Part shown: piece after piece, positions 48,501-58,638 of the stretch
How positions within the stretch are numbered: the stretch's first letter is position 1
Layout: every line of letters starts with the position of its first letter
From: Daphnia carinata
Lineage: Eukaryota > Arthropoda > Branchiopoda > Diplostraca > Daphniidae
Length of the DNA: 64,000 nt
Assembly (NCBI RefSeq): GCF_022539665.2
Contig: NC_081338.1
Span: 3,347,679-3,411,678 of the forward strand
Direction: 5' to 3'
Program-made: the position numbers and the translations under genes
The notes under the pieces: generated by a model
Told to the model about the DNA's origin: nothing
What the model saw: the letters and a program-made list of their open reading frames with translations, nothing else
Databases searched by the model: none

Positions 48501-49033
48501 TTAATAGGTAGGTTCTTTGTAAGCAGGGGCCTTGTAAGCTGCAGAAGGTTTGTATTCCGGATACTTGGCCACACCTTCGTATTTGACATCGGCAACGTAT
48601 CCGTAGCTATCAGCTTTGTAGTTGACAATTTGAGTACGGCCGTCGGGTAGAACAACACGGTAAGATCCGGTAGTCAACTTCCCATCGCTGTTCTCAGAAT
48701 GGGCATAATCGTTGTAGGATGGAGCATCATTGACTTCCCAGGCGAAGCTGTACGGCTGTGGGGGCTACGTAAAGCGATCAGGAAACAATAACGAGAAGTA
48801 GAGATTCAGAATCAAAGCTCTAAGCTTAGCATGTCAAACTTACGTAATCATAGCTCTTGCTATAAGCTGGAGTTGAGTAAGAAGGGGAGGAATAAGCCGG
48901 AGTCGGATAAGCTTTGGGTGGATAGACATCAGCCGCAACGGCAACGGCGATTAAGGTAGCGAAAATGAGTACCTGAACGTTAAAACTGTTTTATTTAAAT
49001 CCATGAATTTAACTTTGCCACATTTACCTGCAT
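48501..49033 (-). CDS. R&R cuticle protein 5
   Basis: Predicted 132-aa secreted cuticle protein. Exons in transcript order: 49033-49028 (Met-Gln), 48972-48844 (signal peptide MQVLIFATLIAVAVAADVYP, then Tyr/Pro/Ser repeats ending SKSYDY), 48764-48501. The core is [40 protein letters not shown] and [20 protein letters not shown]. The tail is AAYKAPAYKEPTY. It is in the same subgroup (FAWEVNDAPS) as the genes at 55.9 and 60.7 kb. Confidence 0.94.
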
Positions 49034-49078
49034 TGTTTGTTCTGGGAAGTAGTTGAGGTGAAGTAGTGGTAGAGAAGA

Positions 49079-49115
49079 ACTGATATGGTTGGCCTTATAC
49101 ACCCCTTGCTTTATA
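49079..49115 (-). promoter_or_regulatory. Core promoter: TATAAAG plus ATCAGT initiator
   Basis: On the minus strand TATAAAG (49115-49109) lies 31 bases before ATCAGT (49084-49079). Confidence 0.75.
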
Positions 49116-49793
49116 TCTCACGACGTCAAGGCGTGTCCGTATCCCGAGATTAGCTAACGGAACCTAAAGAAAGGAATGCTAAAATGCTTGACCAGTGCAA
49201 GTCGAAACCAAGGTCGGGCCTTTCCATTTATTTCCTTTGTTAAAAACCGTTTTGCATGGACGCCCACTAAGATGCACAGAGAGTAAGGAGGTAGAGAGAA
49301 CGAGGGAAAGTATAAGATAGTGAGGTGTTATGACATGGAATCACGTCGTTTATGGAGAACCTGCACTGCCCAAAAGAAATCCGTTTCCTGTGGCTGGGCG
49401 GGTACAACGCCAGAAGGGTAAATTTCGGGTTGTTAGTTCAGTCTATCAAATCGATGAAATTTTCTGGTAGCAATGTCTTATTTCGTGATGTCGCAATGAT
49501 TTGATATCATTCTCATCAATTTGATTACTTTGAAAACAACAGAAGGAAACGGTTGATCACATTGAAAAGCTTATTGACTGAAGGGTAAACTTGCCAAAAA
49601 CGTTCAACTAACAACAGATCTGGTGGTTGCGAAAATATCATACGTCTGGCTGTTTTCACAAAATCGGAAAATGGGGTAAACTAATAAAAAAAAATTGCGC
49701 CCAATCGTGGTTGTTGACACGATTTACTTTCAGCGATTTCTTTTGGTCTCGCGTGGAGTCTCAAGCTAGGCAGGAAAACCCCGAATTTCGTGG

Positions 49794-49831
49794 TATAAAA
49801 AGGCACCTGGAGAAGTCACTAAGACATCAGT
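49794..49831 (+). promoter_or_regulatory. Core promoter: TATAAAA plus ATCAGT initiator
   Basis: TATAAAA at 49794-49800 and ATCAGT at 49826-49831. The ATG follows 41 bases later. Confidence 0.75.
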
Positions 49832-49871
49832 ACTTGCCTAGTTGTTTCGAAGAACGTACCCACATCAAAAC

Positions 49872-50461
49872 ATGAAGGTCTGTGTGCAACGTTTTCAAAC
49901 ATTTTTGCGATAGACTTTCATATTGCAGCCAAAAAAAAGCTTCTAAATTAAAAAGGGAATTACAAAAGGTATGATTTCTTATTGTTTAACCACAGTTCTT
50001 AGTTATCTTCGCATTGGTTGCCGTTGCCGTGGCTGAGGACGCTTACAAGCCAGCTTACTCCGCTCCAGCCTACTCCGCTCCAGCCTACTCTGCTCCAGGA
50101 TACAGCAAGAGCTACGATTACGTAACGTTTTCCATGTCTATATTAAGTTTCTATTGTCAACTAACATTTCGGATGGACTGTATAACAGCCCGCTCAGCCG
50201 TACAACTTTGCGTACGACGTAAAGGATGAGCCATCCTACAACAACTTCGGTCATCAGGAAACAGCTGATGGCAAAGTTACGTCCGGATCCTACAAAGTTG
50301 TTCTGCCCGATGGTCGTACGCAAGTGTTCACCTACAAGGATGAAGGCTACGGTTTGGTCGCCTCAGTAAAGACTGAAGGTGCTATCAAATCTTACGATTA
50401 CAAGCCAGCCTACAACGCTCCAGCGTATCCATCCCCGGCCGCATATCCCGCTAAATATTAA
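49872..50461 (+). CDS. R&R-like cuticle protein 6 (divergent core)
   Basis: Predicted 134-aa secreted protein. Exons: 49872-49877 (Met-Lys), 49996-50121 (signal peptide FLVIFALVAVAVAED, then three YSAPA repeats and SKSYDY), 50189-50461. The chitin-binding core is altered: GSYKVVLPDGRTQVFTYKDE is followed by GYGLVASVKTEG. The usual AD and GY of the motif have thus become DE and GL. The tail is YKPAYNAPAYPSPAAYPAKY. Exon 3 and everything downstream are included in the 1.9-kb tandem duplication, so an almost identical orphan exon lies at 52104. Intron 2 is almost identical to that of the 57.2-kb gene. Confidence 0.92.
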
Positions 50462-50883
50462 AAATTTTGTATTTATAAATGATTACCTTGGCTTAATACA
50501 ACGCTGAACTACCTTGGCATATGTATGCCAATATATTGCAAAGTATGCCTCACCGTGTCTCATTACGTCACCCATATCAAGATAATTGCCCATGAACTTC
50601 TTTTATGGCGGGCCTCTTGGTGGACCAACTAGCTAATTTGATTTATTTCAAAAATTATTTAATTAGAGGACTAGGAATGATTTGATTGATTGAGAGCGTT
50701 TTTGACTGTTTCAATCGCTTCGATTTTTTAGGAAATAATAAACAGTAAATACGATATCTGGTATCCAACATTTATTTCTATTCTATAAAAAATTAAAAAT
50801 GATTAATTTAGTGTGTCTGTCATATTGTGCATTTCCTTTGATTACTAAACGCAAAAAAAAATATTTTAATAATATAATAACAA

Positions 50884-50940
50884 AGATTCGAACCCGTAAA
50901 ATCAGCACGGTAGCCGCGATCTATAGCACAGCGCCATACT
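50884..50940 (-). pseudogene. tRNA-like segment (possible SINE head), copy 1
   Basis: On the minus strand TGGCGCTGTGCTATAG (box A-like) and GGGTTCGAATC (box B) have tRNA-like spacing, but the acceptor and anticodon stems do not pair well. It faces away from the plus-strand tRNA-like segment at 51013 (divergent pair). Confidence 0.45.
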
Positions 50941-51012
50941 TCCCTCACTCCCTATATGCGTAAGCTGCGTACTGTACTAGGTGACATCGAAACCAAAATT
51001 TGGTTGGGATGT

Positions 51013-51083
51013 GCGGTCCTGGCACAGTGGTTATCACCCACGCTTTGTAATCTGTAGTCCTCGGGTTCAAGTCCCGCCACCGC
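51013..51083 (+). pseudogene. tRNA-derived SINE-like head, copy 1
   Basis: Box A TGGCACAGTGG (51020-51030) matches the RNA polymerase III consensus and box B GGTTCAAGTCC (51064-51074) is near consensus. GCGGT and ACCGC can pair as a short acceptor stem. The anticodon stem does not pair, so this is not a functional tRNA. About 125 bases later an A/G-rich run (51208-51262) could be the SINE tail, followed by a CA repeat. Confidence 0.55.
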
Positions 51084-51298
51084 CAACTTCCGCCAAATTC
51101 CTCCCTTCCCACCACCCTCCCCTCCCACTCAAGATTCATCTCATCGGATTACGCAACATTCAGCATCTTCATCACTACGCAAGATTCTTCATCGCATCAT
51201 ATCAAGAAAGAAGAAAGAAAAAAAAAAGGAAGAAGGAAAAAAGGAAGAGAGAAAGAAGAGCCATGCCTACTATAATAGGGGCTAAAAATGGCACACTC

Positions 51299-51320
51299 AA
51301 AACACACACACACACACACA
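51299..51320. repeat. (CA)n microsatellite
   Basis: A CA dinucleotide run of about 22 bases, duplicated at about 53216 in copy 2 of the tandem duplication. Confidence 0.9.
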
Positions 51321-51716
51321 AAAGACACGTACAGACGCTTCACATCGATCTGTAGTACCGTTCACTACATGTTGAAGATCGACCCACAAACTTAGGTAGA
51401 GAAGAGATGATCGTAGTCCGTAGGTTGTTCGTAAGTTCTCCCCATGGCCTGAAAGACGGTTCGTGGATGCAGGCAGCTTATCATCGGGCTATGTGACCCT
51501 CTTCGATACCCTTTCGTTTTCCTTACGGTGTCTAACACCAGTAGTTCCTTGCGGCGAGCAGGTTAGTAGGTAGGCTGATATCTACGTACTGGACGTATGC
51601 TTTATTATATCCTTTTTATTATTATTATTTTTTATCATTATTATTATTCCACATATGTATTGGCTCCCATAAAATAATTTACACTTTCAGTCTAAAATCC
51701 TGACTATACGTTCTTC

Positions 51717-52004
51717 TTAGTAAGCTGGCTCTGCGTAAGATGCAGTGTAAACGGGAGTTTCGTATGATGGACTGTAAGAGGCTGGCTTAGTTATATCGGG
51801 ATATTTAGCTTCGCCAATGTACTTGACGTCAGCTACGTATCCGTTGCTGTCAGCCTTGTATGTTACAATTTGAGTACGGCCATCTGGAAGAGCTACAGTA
51901 TAAGATCCAGTCACCACCTTGCCGTCGCTGCTCTCTGAGTGCGAATAATCGTTGTAAGAAGCGTCATCCTTAACAGCATAAGAATAGCTGTAGGGCTGAG
52001 GGGC
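51717..52004 (-). pseudogene. Orphan exon 3 of an R&R cuticle gene (duplication copy 1)
   Basis: This 96-codon exon ([20 protein letters not shown] through [20 protein letters not shown] to the stop at 51717) is intact and keeps its GCAG acceptor. The intron, exon 2 (signal peptide) and promoter are missing because the duplication breakpoint lies 14 bases upstream of the acceptor. It can be expressed only if exon 2 of the gene at 54162 is spliced past the nearer copy. Protein sequence equals the exon at 53920-53633. Confidence 0.9.
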
Positions 52005-52020
52005 CTGCTAATGAAAAGAG

Positions 52021-53934
52021 CAAGAGCTACGATTACGTAACGTTTTCCATGTCTATATTAAGTTTCTATTGTCAACTAACATTTCGGATGGACTGTATAA
52101 CAGCCCGCTCAGCCGTACAACTTTGCGTACGACGTAAAGGATGAGCCATCCTACAACAACTTCGGTCATCAGGAAACAGCTGATGGCAAAGTTACGTCCG
52201 GATCCTACAAAGTTGTTCTGCCCGATGGTCGTACGCAAGTGTTCACCTACAAGGATGAAGGCTACGGTTTGGTCGCCTCAGTAAAGACTGAAGGTGCTAT
52301 CAAATCTTACGATTACAAGCCAGCCTACAACGCTCCAGCGTATCCATCCCCGGCCGCATATCCCGCTAAATATTAAAAATTTTGTATTTATAAATGATTA
52401 CCTTGGCTTAATACAACGCTGAACTACCTTGGCATATGTATGCCAATATATTGCAAAGTATGCCTCACCGTGTCTCATTACGTCACCCATATCAAGATAA
52501 TTGCCCATGAACTTCTTTTATGGCGGGCCTCTTGGTGGACCAACTAGCTAATTTGATTTATTTCAAAAATTATTTAATTAGAGGACTAGGAATGATTTGA
52601 TTGATTGAGAGCGTTTTTGACTGTTTCAATCGCTTCGATTTTTTAGGAAATAATAAACAGTAAATACGATATCTGGTATCCAACATTTATTTCTATTCTA
52701 TAAAAAATTAAAAATGATTAATTTAGTGTGTCTGTCATATTGTGCATTTCCTTTGATTACTAAACGCAAAAAAAAATATTTTAATAATATAATAACAAAG
52801 ATTCGAACCCGTAAAATCAGCACGGTAGCCGCGATCTATAGCACAGCGCCATACTTCCCTCACTCCCTATATGCGTAAGCTGCGTACTGTACTAGGTGAC
52901 ATCGAAACCAAAATTTGGTTGGGATGTGCGGTCCTGGCACAGTGGTTATCACCCACGCTTTGTAATCTGTAGTCCTCGGGTTCAAGTCCCGCCACCGCCA
53001 ACTTCCGCCAAATTCCTCCCTTCCCACCACCCTCCCCTCCCACTCAAGATTCATCTCATCGGATTACGCAACATTCAGCATCTTCATCACTACGCAAGAT
53101 TCTTCATCGCATCATATCAAGAAAGAAGAAAGAAAAAAAAGGAAGAAGGAAAAAAGGAAGAGAGAAAAAAGAAGAGCCATGCCTACTATAATAGGGGCTA
53201 AAAATGGCACACTCAAAACACACACACACACACACAAAAGACACGTACAGACGCTTCACATCGATCTGTAGTACCGTTCACTACATGTTGAAGATCGACC
53301 CACAAACTTAGGTAGAGAAGAGATGATCGTAGTCCGTAGGTTGTTCGTAAGTTCTCCCCATGGCCTGAAAGACGGTTCGTGGATGCAGGCAGCTTATCAT
53401 CGGGCTATGTGACCCTCTTCGATACCCTTTCGTTTTCCTTACGGTGTCTAACACCAGTAGTTCCTTGCGGCGAGCAGGTTAGTAGGTAGGCTGATATCTA
53501 CGTACTGGACGTATGCTTTATTATATCCTTTTTATTATTATTATTTTTTATCATTATTATTATTCCACATATGTATTGGCTCCCATAAAATAATTTACAC
53601 TTTCAGTCTAAAATCCTGACTATACGTTCTTCTTAGTAAGCTGGCTCTGCGTAAGATGCAGTGTAAACGGGAGTTTCGTATGATGGACTGTAAGAGGCTG
53701 GCTTAGTTATATCGGGATATTTAGCTTCGCCAATGTACTTGACGTCAGCTACGTATCCGTTGCTGTCAGCCTTGTATGTTACAATTTGAGTACGGCCATC
53801 TGGAAGAGCTACAGTATAAGATCCAGTCACCACCTTGCCGTCGCTGCTCTCTGAGTGCGAATAATCGTTGTAAGAAGCGTCATCCTTAACAGCATAAGAA
53901 TAGCTGTAGGGCTGAGGGGCCTGCCAATGAAAAG
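52021..53934. repeat. Tandem segmental duplication, copy 2 (about 1.91 kb)
   Basis: Near-identical repeat of 50106-52018. It starts abruptly at CAAGAGCTACG with an AG overlap to the preceding AATGAAAAGAG, and ends at AATGAAAAG, after which unique sequence (AATTGCAATAAT) resumes. The duplication also repeats both tRNA-like segments (about 52799-52855 and 52928-52998) and the CA repeat. Confidence 0.95.
52104..52376 (+). pseudogene. Orphan exon 3 of cuticle gene 6 (duplication copy 2)
   Basis: A 91-codon open exon with an intact CAG acceptor and stop encodes the same chitin-binding segment (GSYKVVLPDGRTQVFTYKDE, then GYGLVASVKTEG) as 50189-50461. There is no exon 1 or signal-peptide exon in front. 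Only the last 16 bases of exon 2 and intron 2 were copied. It could act as an alternative terminal exon of gene 6. Confidence 0.9.
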
Positions 53935-54162
53935 AATTGCAATAATTTCTTATATGTTGGTCGATAAAATGTAAAGAAAGAAACTGACATAATCGTAAGA
54001 AGGTTTATCATAGGCTGCGTAGTTTGCTGGATACGCAGTCTCAGCCAAAGCTACAGCAATCAAAGCGGACAATACGAGGAGCTGAAAATTAAGAAAACAA
54101 GACAATTGAAATGATTAAAAAAATGTTTGCCACTGCATTTTATGTTGTTAACTTACCTGCAT
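53633..54162 (-). CDS. R&R cuticle protein 7
   Basis: Predicted 128-aa secreted cuticle protein. Exons in transcript order: 54162-54157 (Met-Gln), 54081-53989 (signal peptide [14 protein letters not shown], then [17 protein letters not shown]), 53920-53633. The core is [40 protein letters not shown] and [19 protein letters not shown]. The tail [20 protein letters not shown] replaces the usual PEYKP with PDITKP. Exon 3 lies in copy 2 of the duplication; exons 1 and 2 are outside it and unique, so this is the complete parent gene of the orphan at 51717. Confidence 0.94.
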
Positions 54163-54237
54163 AGTTGCTAGTTGGAGTGGGTTGTTGTTTCGGTGGAGAA
54201 CAAGTCAACGTGTGTCGATATTGGCCACTTGGCTTGC

Positions 54238-54245
54238 TATTTATA
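54238..54245 (-). promoter_or_regulatory. TATA box (TATAAATA) of cuticle gene 7
   Basis: TATAAATA on the minus strand, 76 bases before the ATG. The usual ATCAGT initiator is not present at the expected position, where the sequence reads CACACGTTGACTTG. Confidence 0.6.
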
Positions 54246-55388
54246 CGATCAATGCTTGTTGGGGAGAACGTCTATCCGAATTAAGATGGAAAGTGAACGG
54301 ATATAGGTGAGATACATTAACGATAGCCTTAGAATAGATTTCTCACGACAATTCTCACTTTAACTTTACAATCTTCTGAAACAATGAGTGTGAGTTTTTA
54401 ACTAGCCGCGGTGTTGATCCTTGCCGTTTTCATAACAGACCACCTTTGGTCAATAAGCACCGGAGAAAACAATCAGTATTACGCCCAAGCCTCTAGCCAA
54501 GGACCCACGTGCAGATCTTAACATTCTTTCTGACGATCGAAACGCTGAGGTTAGCCTTACAGGTCAAAATTCTGACCAAGCTATTTTGTTTTAGTTTCTT
54601 TCCATGTCTCTAATTACGTTTCTACCTCACGCTGCTTCTTAGATACGCTTGATTGTTGGGCAGATTAGTAATAAAATCTTATTTGTGAATATCGGGCAAG
54701 TTAGATGAAAACCTGTGCTAGCATCGAAAAAGTTGGATTGAAAAATGTTACAGTCATGTGATAGTTGGTGTGGTAAAATGGGAGGGGCCAATTCATTGGC
54801 TTTGCGTTTTCTTTATGGCCCTCCATTGTATAATTGCGGTACAGACGTTTAGCTGGCAGAAGAGGGCATTTAAACTCCTTGAAAGAGAAAGTACAATTAC
54901 TTTTTTGTGTTTCAAAATTTAAGGACGCTCGGTCGCATAGATATACACTTGCAGCGTTATTATCTTTTCTTCTTCCCAAATCTGCCGTTGGCTTCTTGTT
55001 ACGATGTACGCTTGTTTCCGTTTGTACTGTGTGACGCACATGATCAAATAAACGTGATAGGGTTCAAATAACGAATTGCTATTCAATTCCTATACGCAAG
55101 TTTCTTCGCAAGCCCTTTCTAGTTTACTGCACAGGGGTAAACGGTAAGAACATTTAGTTATAGAAACCTCACATTGCGTCTTATAATGTTCATTTCTCAA
55201 TTTGGTCAACTTCAATGCATAAGTCATAGACACTAAACCGATGACGGACTTGTGCGGAGATGTGCTGTTTACGTTGAAAACTAAAAACAATACATACGAA
55301 CTTTTGATAAAATTGTTCTTTATTATAGACATTTACGCAGAGCCACACTTGAATGATTTTTGATTTTACAAAGAGACATGGTTTTCAA
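54246..55388. other. Spacer between cuticle genes 7 and 8
   Basis: No gene is recognised. Two overlapping opposite-strand frames near 54701-55039 have no domain. Confidence 0.45.
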
Positions 55389-55926
55389 CTAATTAGTTTC
55401 TTCTGTGTAAGCAGGGGCCTTGTAAGCTGGGGCTGGGTAAGAAGCGGCGGGCTTGTATTCCGGATACTTGGCCACACCTTCGTATTTGACATCGGCAACA
55501 TATCCGTAGCTGTCAGCCTTGTAGGTGACGACCTGGGTGCGGCCGTCGGGGAGGAGGACGCGGTAAGAGCCGGTCGTCACCTTGCCGTCGCTGCTCTCAG
55601 AGTGGGCGTAGTTGTTGTAAGATGGAGCATCATTGACTTCCCAGGCGAAGCTGTACGGTTGGGGAGCCTATATAAAGAGGACAGCGAGCGTTAGTGTGAA
55701 GCAGAGATCTAGGGTCAAATAGTTAAACCTAGAAACTCAAACTTACGTAATCGTAGCTCTTGCTGTAAGCTGGAGCAGGCGTGGAAGGGTAGACATCAGC
55801 GGCAACTGCAACAGCAACCAAAGTGGCAAGAACGAAGAACTAAAATACAAAGGGAACAGAAGAATTTGTTAAGTCTAGCTGTTCAGATTTCCTTTTTTGA
55901 AGTTGTGCTGTTATATGTACCTGCAT
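55389..55926 (-). CDS. R&R cuticle protein 8
   Basis: Predicted 125-aa secreted cuticle protein. Exons in transcript order: 55926-55921 (Met-Gln), 55839-55747 (signal peptide FFVLATLVAVAVAAD, then VYPSTPAPAYSKSYDY), 55667-55389. The core is PYSFAWEVNDAPSYNNYAHS, GSYRVLLPDGRTQVVTYKAD and [20 protein letters not shown]. The tail is AASYPAPAYKAPAYTEETN. Close paralogue of the gene at 60.7 kb, with the same 93-base exon 2. Codons in exon 3 are unusually GC-rich (long G/C third-position run near 55530-55600) compared with its paralogues. Confidence 0.94.
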
Positions 55927-55967
55927 GGTTGTTTTAGGAGTGTGTGGATTGAGACAGTTGTAGACGA

Positions 55968-56005
55968 ACTGATGATACAGCCAATGCTGAGCCACTGCCT
56001 TTATA
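55968..56005 (-). promoter_or_regulatory. Core promoter: TATAAAG plus ATCAGT initiator
   Basis: On the minus strand TATAAAG (56005-55999) precedes ATCAGT (55973-55968). Confidence 0.75.
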
Positions 56006-57138
56006 CAAAATGATTTCAATGGGGTTTTGGCTATGGCAGAAGAACGTGAAAACGGGAAACAGGGAAAAGTGAAGGCGTGAACAACGTGAGACGATTTGAA
56101 AATCAGCCTTTCCATTTCTTCGATTTGCCAAATCTGTTTCTAGAGGCATAGCGGGTGTTAAGCCAGCGGTGAAACTGAGGAGGATGTGAAGGTGTAGAGA
56201 AAGAGTGAAAGTATGGCAGCAATGGCGAGACGTAGAATTAGTTAGGTACACACGTAAAGCTCGGCAAAACCGTTTCCAGCGGCATGCCGCTGGGCGAGTG
56301 AGCGGCAGCTATACAATTCGCATCGGCTACCATTTAGTTGGGCGTTGGCTAGTCTGCGTGGAATAAAAATAATAGAAACTACACTTTTTAGCAGAACCTG
56401 GGCAATACATTTGCTGTTTTATTAGCAGATTTTTTTTTAAACAAGAGTGTGAAGAATGCAATGGGTTGATGTTTAGAGGTAGCCGTTTTTCTTAGCAATT
56501 AACTTGTGTTTTCAAAACCAAAATTACGGAAAGTTACAGGTATGTTCGTATTGCAACATGAGGTCCTCTGCATATTCCTCTTTTTTTTTCTTAAAAAAAA
56601 TGTAATACCTGAACGTTAGAAATCATCAGGGAAGGGTAAAGCGGTAAACGGCAAGGAAACTTTAAAAAGAAATTGAAATCTAGGTTGAGGGAGGAATAAA
56701 ACACGGAAGCGCAAATCATCACAAGGAAAACGAAGCCAACGTAAATGGAGCAGGAAACTTTAAAAACGTGAAACAAAGTCTTACATATTTAATTCAAACT
56801 GCCAAGCATGTCCCCGTTCTATAAGATGATGGATTACATGGTGCTTGATATTGCATTGCGCAGCTGGAGTCTTATAACTAAGCCATGCAAGCAAGATATA
56901 TTTTTTACATATTAATGTATCTGAATAAAAAAAAACAATCCTTGCTCAATACTGGGCCAAATTTGGAACCAGACAATAATTGGGCGTCTATTTAGTTTCG
57001 CAAAAAAAAAGAAAACGGGGTAAACTCAGGGAGACCGTCTGATGGCGGATGTTGACATCATTTGCTTTCTGCGGTTTTCTTTGGTCCCACACACTGTTTC
57101 AATGGAGCAAGGCTAAAAAGCGGTGCATTGTCGAGGGA
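56006..57138. other. Spacer between cuticle genes 8 and 9
   Basis: Divergent intergenic region separating a minus-strand and a plus-strand cuticle gene. Short frames only; nothing recognised. Confidence 0.45.
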
Positions 57139-57175
57139 TATAAAAGACATGGAAAGAAATCACTAAGGCATCAGT
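57139..57175 (+). promoter_or_regulatory. Core promoter: TATAAAAG plus ATCAGT initiator
   Basis: TATAAAAG at 57139-57146 and ATCAGT at 57170-57175, 31 bases apart. Confidence 0.75.
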
Positions 57176-57215
57176 TCTCCCTTAGCTGTTTCGAAGAACA
57201 AACCCACATCTAAAC

Positions 57216-57792
57216 ATGAAGGTCGGAATACTAAATTTGAAACATTTTCAGCTAATGTTTTTGTGCTATAATCCTACATAGAACTGTATTAGTATAACTA
57301 AATCATCTCTGTATTTAACTACAGTTTTTAGTTATCATCGCTCTGATTGCCGTCGCCGTAGCTGAGGAATACGCTGGCAAGCCCTCCTACCCCGCTCCAG
57401 CCTACGCCGCTCCAGCCTACCCTGCTCCAGGATACAGCAAGAGCTACGATTACGTAACGTTTTCCATGTCTATATTAAGTTTCTATTGTCAACTAACATT
57501 TCGGATGGTCTGTAAACAGCCCGCTCAGCCGTACAACTTTGCGTACGACGTAAAGGATGAGCCATCCTACAACAACTTCGGCCATCAGGAAACAGCTGAT
57601 GGCAAAGTTACGTCCGGATCCTACAGAGTTGTTCTGCCAGATGGTCGCACTCAAGTCTTCACCTACAAGGACGAAGGTTACGGTTTGGTCGCCTCAGTAA
57701 AAACTGAAGGTGCTATCAAATCTTACGATTACAAGCCGGCGTACAACGCCCCAGCGTATCCATCCCCGGCCGCATATCCCGCTAAATACTAA
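57216..57792 (+). CDS. R&R-like cuticle protein 9 (divergent core)
   Basis: Predicted protein of about 135 aa, secreted. Exons: 57216-57221 (Met-Lys), about 57326-57453 (signal peptide FLVIIALIAVAVAEE, then YAGKPSYPAPAYAAPAYPAP and SKSYDY), 57520-57792. The exon 2 start may be off by a base in my reading. Exon 3 is almost the same as that of gene 6, with GSYRVVLPDGRTQVFTYKDE and GYGLVASVKTEG, and the same loss of the AD and GY positions of the motif. Intron 2 differs from that of gene 6 at only a few positions, whereas intron 1 differs strongly, which points to recent conversion of the 3' part. Confidence 0.92.
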
Positions 57793-58638
57793 ACGTTTGC
57801 AGTGATTCCTGTACATTGTTCCTATTCCAAACAACGTTTTGACCAACAAAAATATGCTTAAGAGAAATATATACTATTTACAAACATAAATACGAAAACG
57901 TTTATCGAGTTATTGATCAGCAACAGAAAGGCAATTAGTCCGTTGAAGGATAAAATTTTGAACGCTGCCGCTGATACAACAAAGGTGTGTTGGTGTTCGA
58001 ATGCGGCATTGTACAGTTTCTCGGTTTAGGTTCACAGCAGCTAACACGTAACTGTATGAATCGACCAAATAAATGAGTTCATCACGTGCTATGGAGGTCT
58101 CCGTCAGTTGTAATTCGAATTACAGAATGCAAACGTCCAGCTTGTTGTATCCGGTTTCAGAGAGCGTTCAATTGCATGAGCATTCAATTTTTTCGTGTCT
58201 GCATAAATTAACAATAACAAACAAGGACAATGGTAACAAGGTATCCATTTAAGGAGACCGTTTATAGTACAACGATCTTCTACGTGTAAATTAACTGTCC
58301 TATGAAACGGAATTCACTACTGACACGGATGACGAAGGACCGCTATAGCCGCTGTGGAATCATGGTTCCATGCAGTTACCTTATTCTGCCAAGTACCTTT
58401 TCACAATTGTACAGAGCATTCGAAGCAATCATTCTTTCAAACCCAGTAGTTGCTTCCGTGTACAAAATTTATTGTTCAATTTTTTTAAAAGAATCAGATT
58501 ACAAAATTGGTGTCCATCACTTTAACGGACAAGATCTCTCATAAATTCCAGCGAAGTTTCGCTAATGTCTCAATAATTTATATTTAAAGGCCCTAGAAGA
58601 AAGCGAAGCACTTCTTCTGACTCGTCGTAAAGGTTTCT
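57793..58638. other. Spacer between convergent cuticle genes 9 and 10
   Basis: The frame 58302-58544 (plus) has no recognisable domain. Otherwise nothing is seen. Confidence 0.45.

Larger units (their letters stand above)
50106..52018. repeat. Tandem segmental duplication, copy 1 (about 1.91 kb)
   Basis: Starts inside exon 2 of cuticle gene 6 (CAAGAGCTACGATTACG) and runs through its exon 3, two tRNA-like segments and a minus-strand cuticle exon 3. It ends at AATGAAAAG just past the acceptor of that exon. The following sequence at 52021 repeats it with a constant offset of 1,915. Differences from copy 2 are few: single substitutions and small indels in A/G-rich runs. Confidence 0.95.

Noticed and set aside
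51013-51083. Functional threonine (TGT) tRNA gene
   Set aside because: Boxes A and B and a short acceptor stem are present, but the anticodon stem does not pair, so a SINE head or tRNA pseudogene is more likely.
50945-51139. Minus-strand frame reading RWRDLNPRTTDYKAW as a gene
   Set aside because: It lies over the tRNA-like box B region; such peptides are typical chance frames of tRNA-derived repeats.
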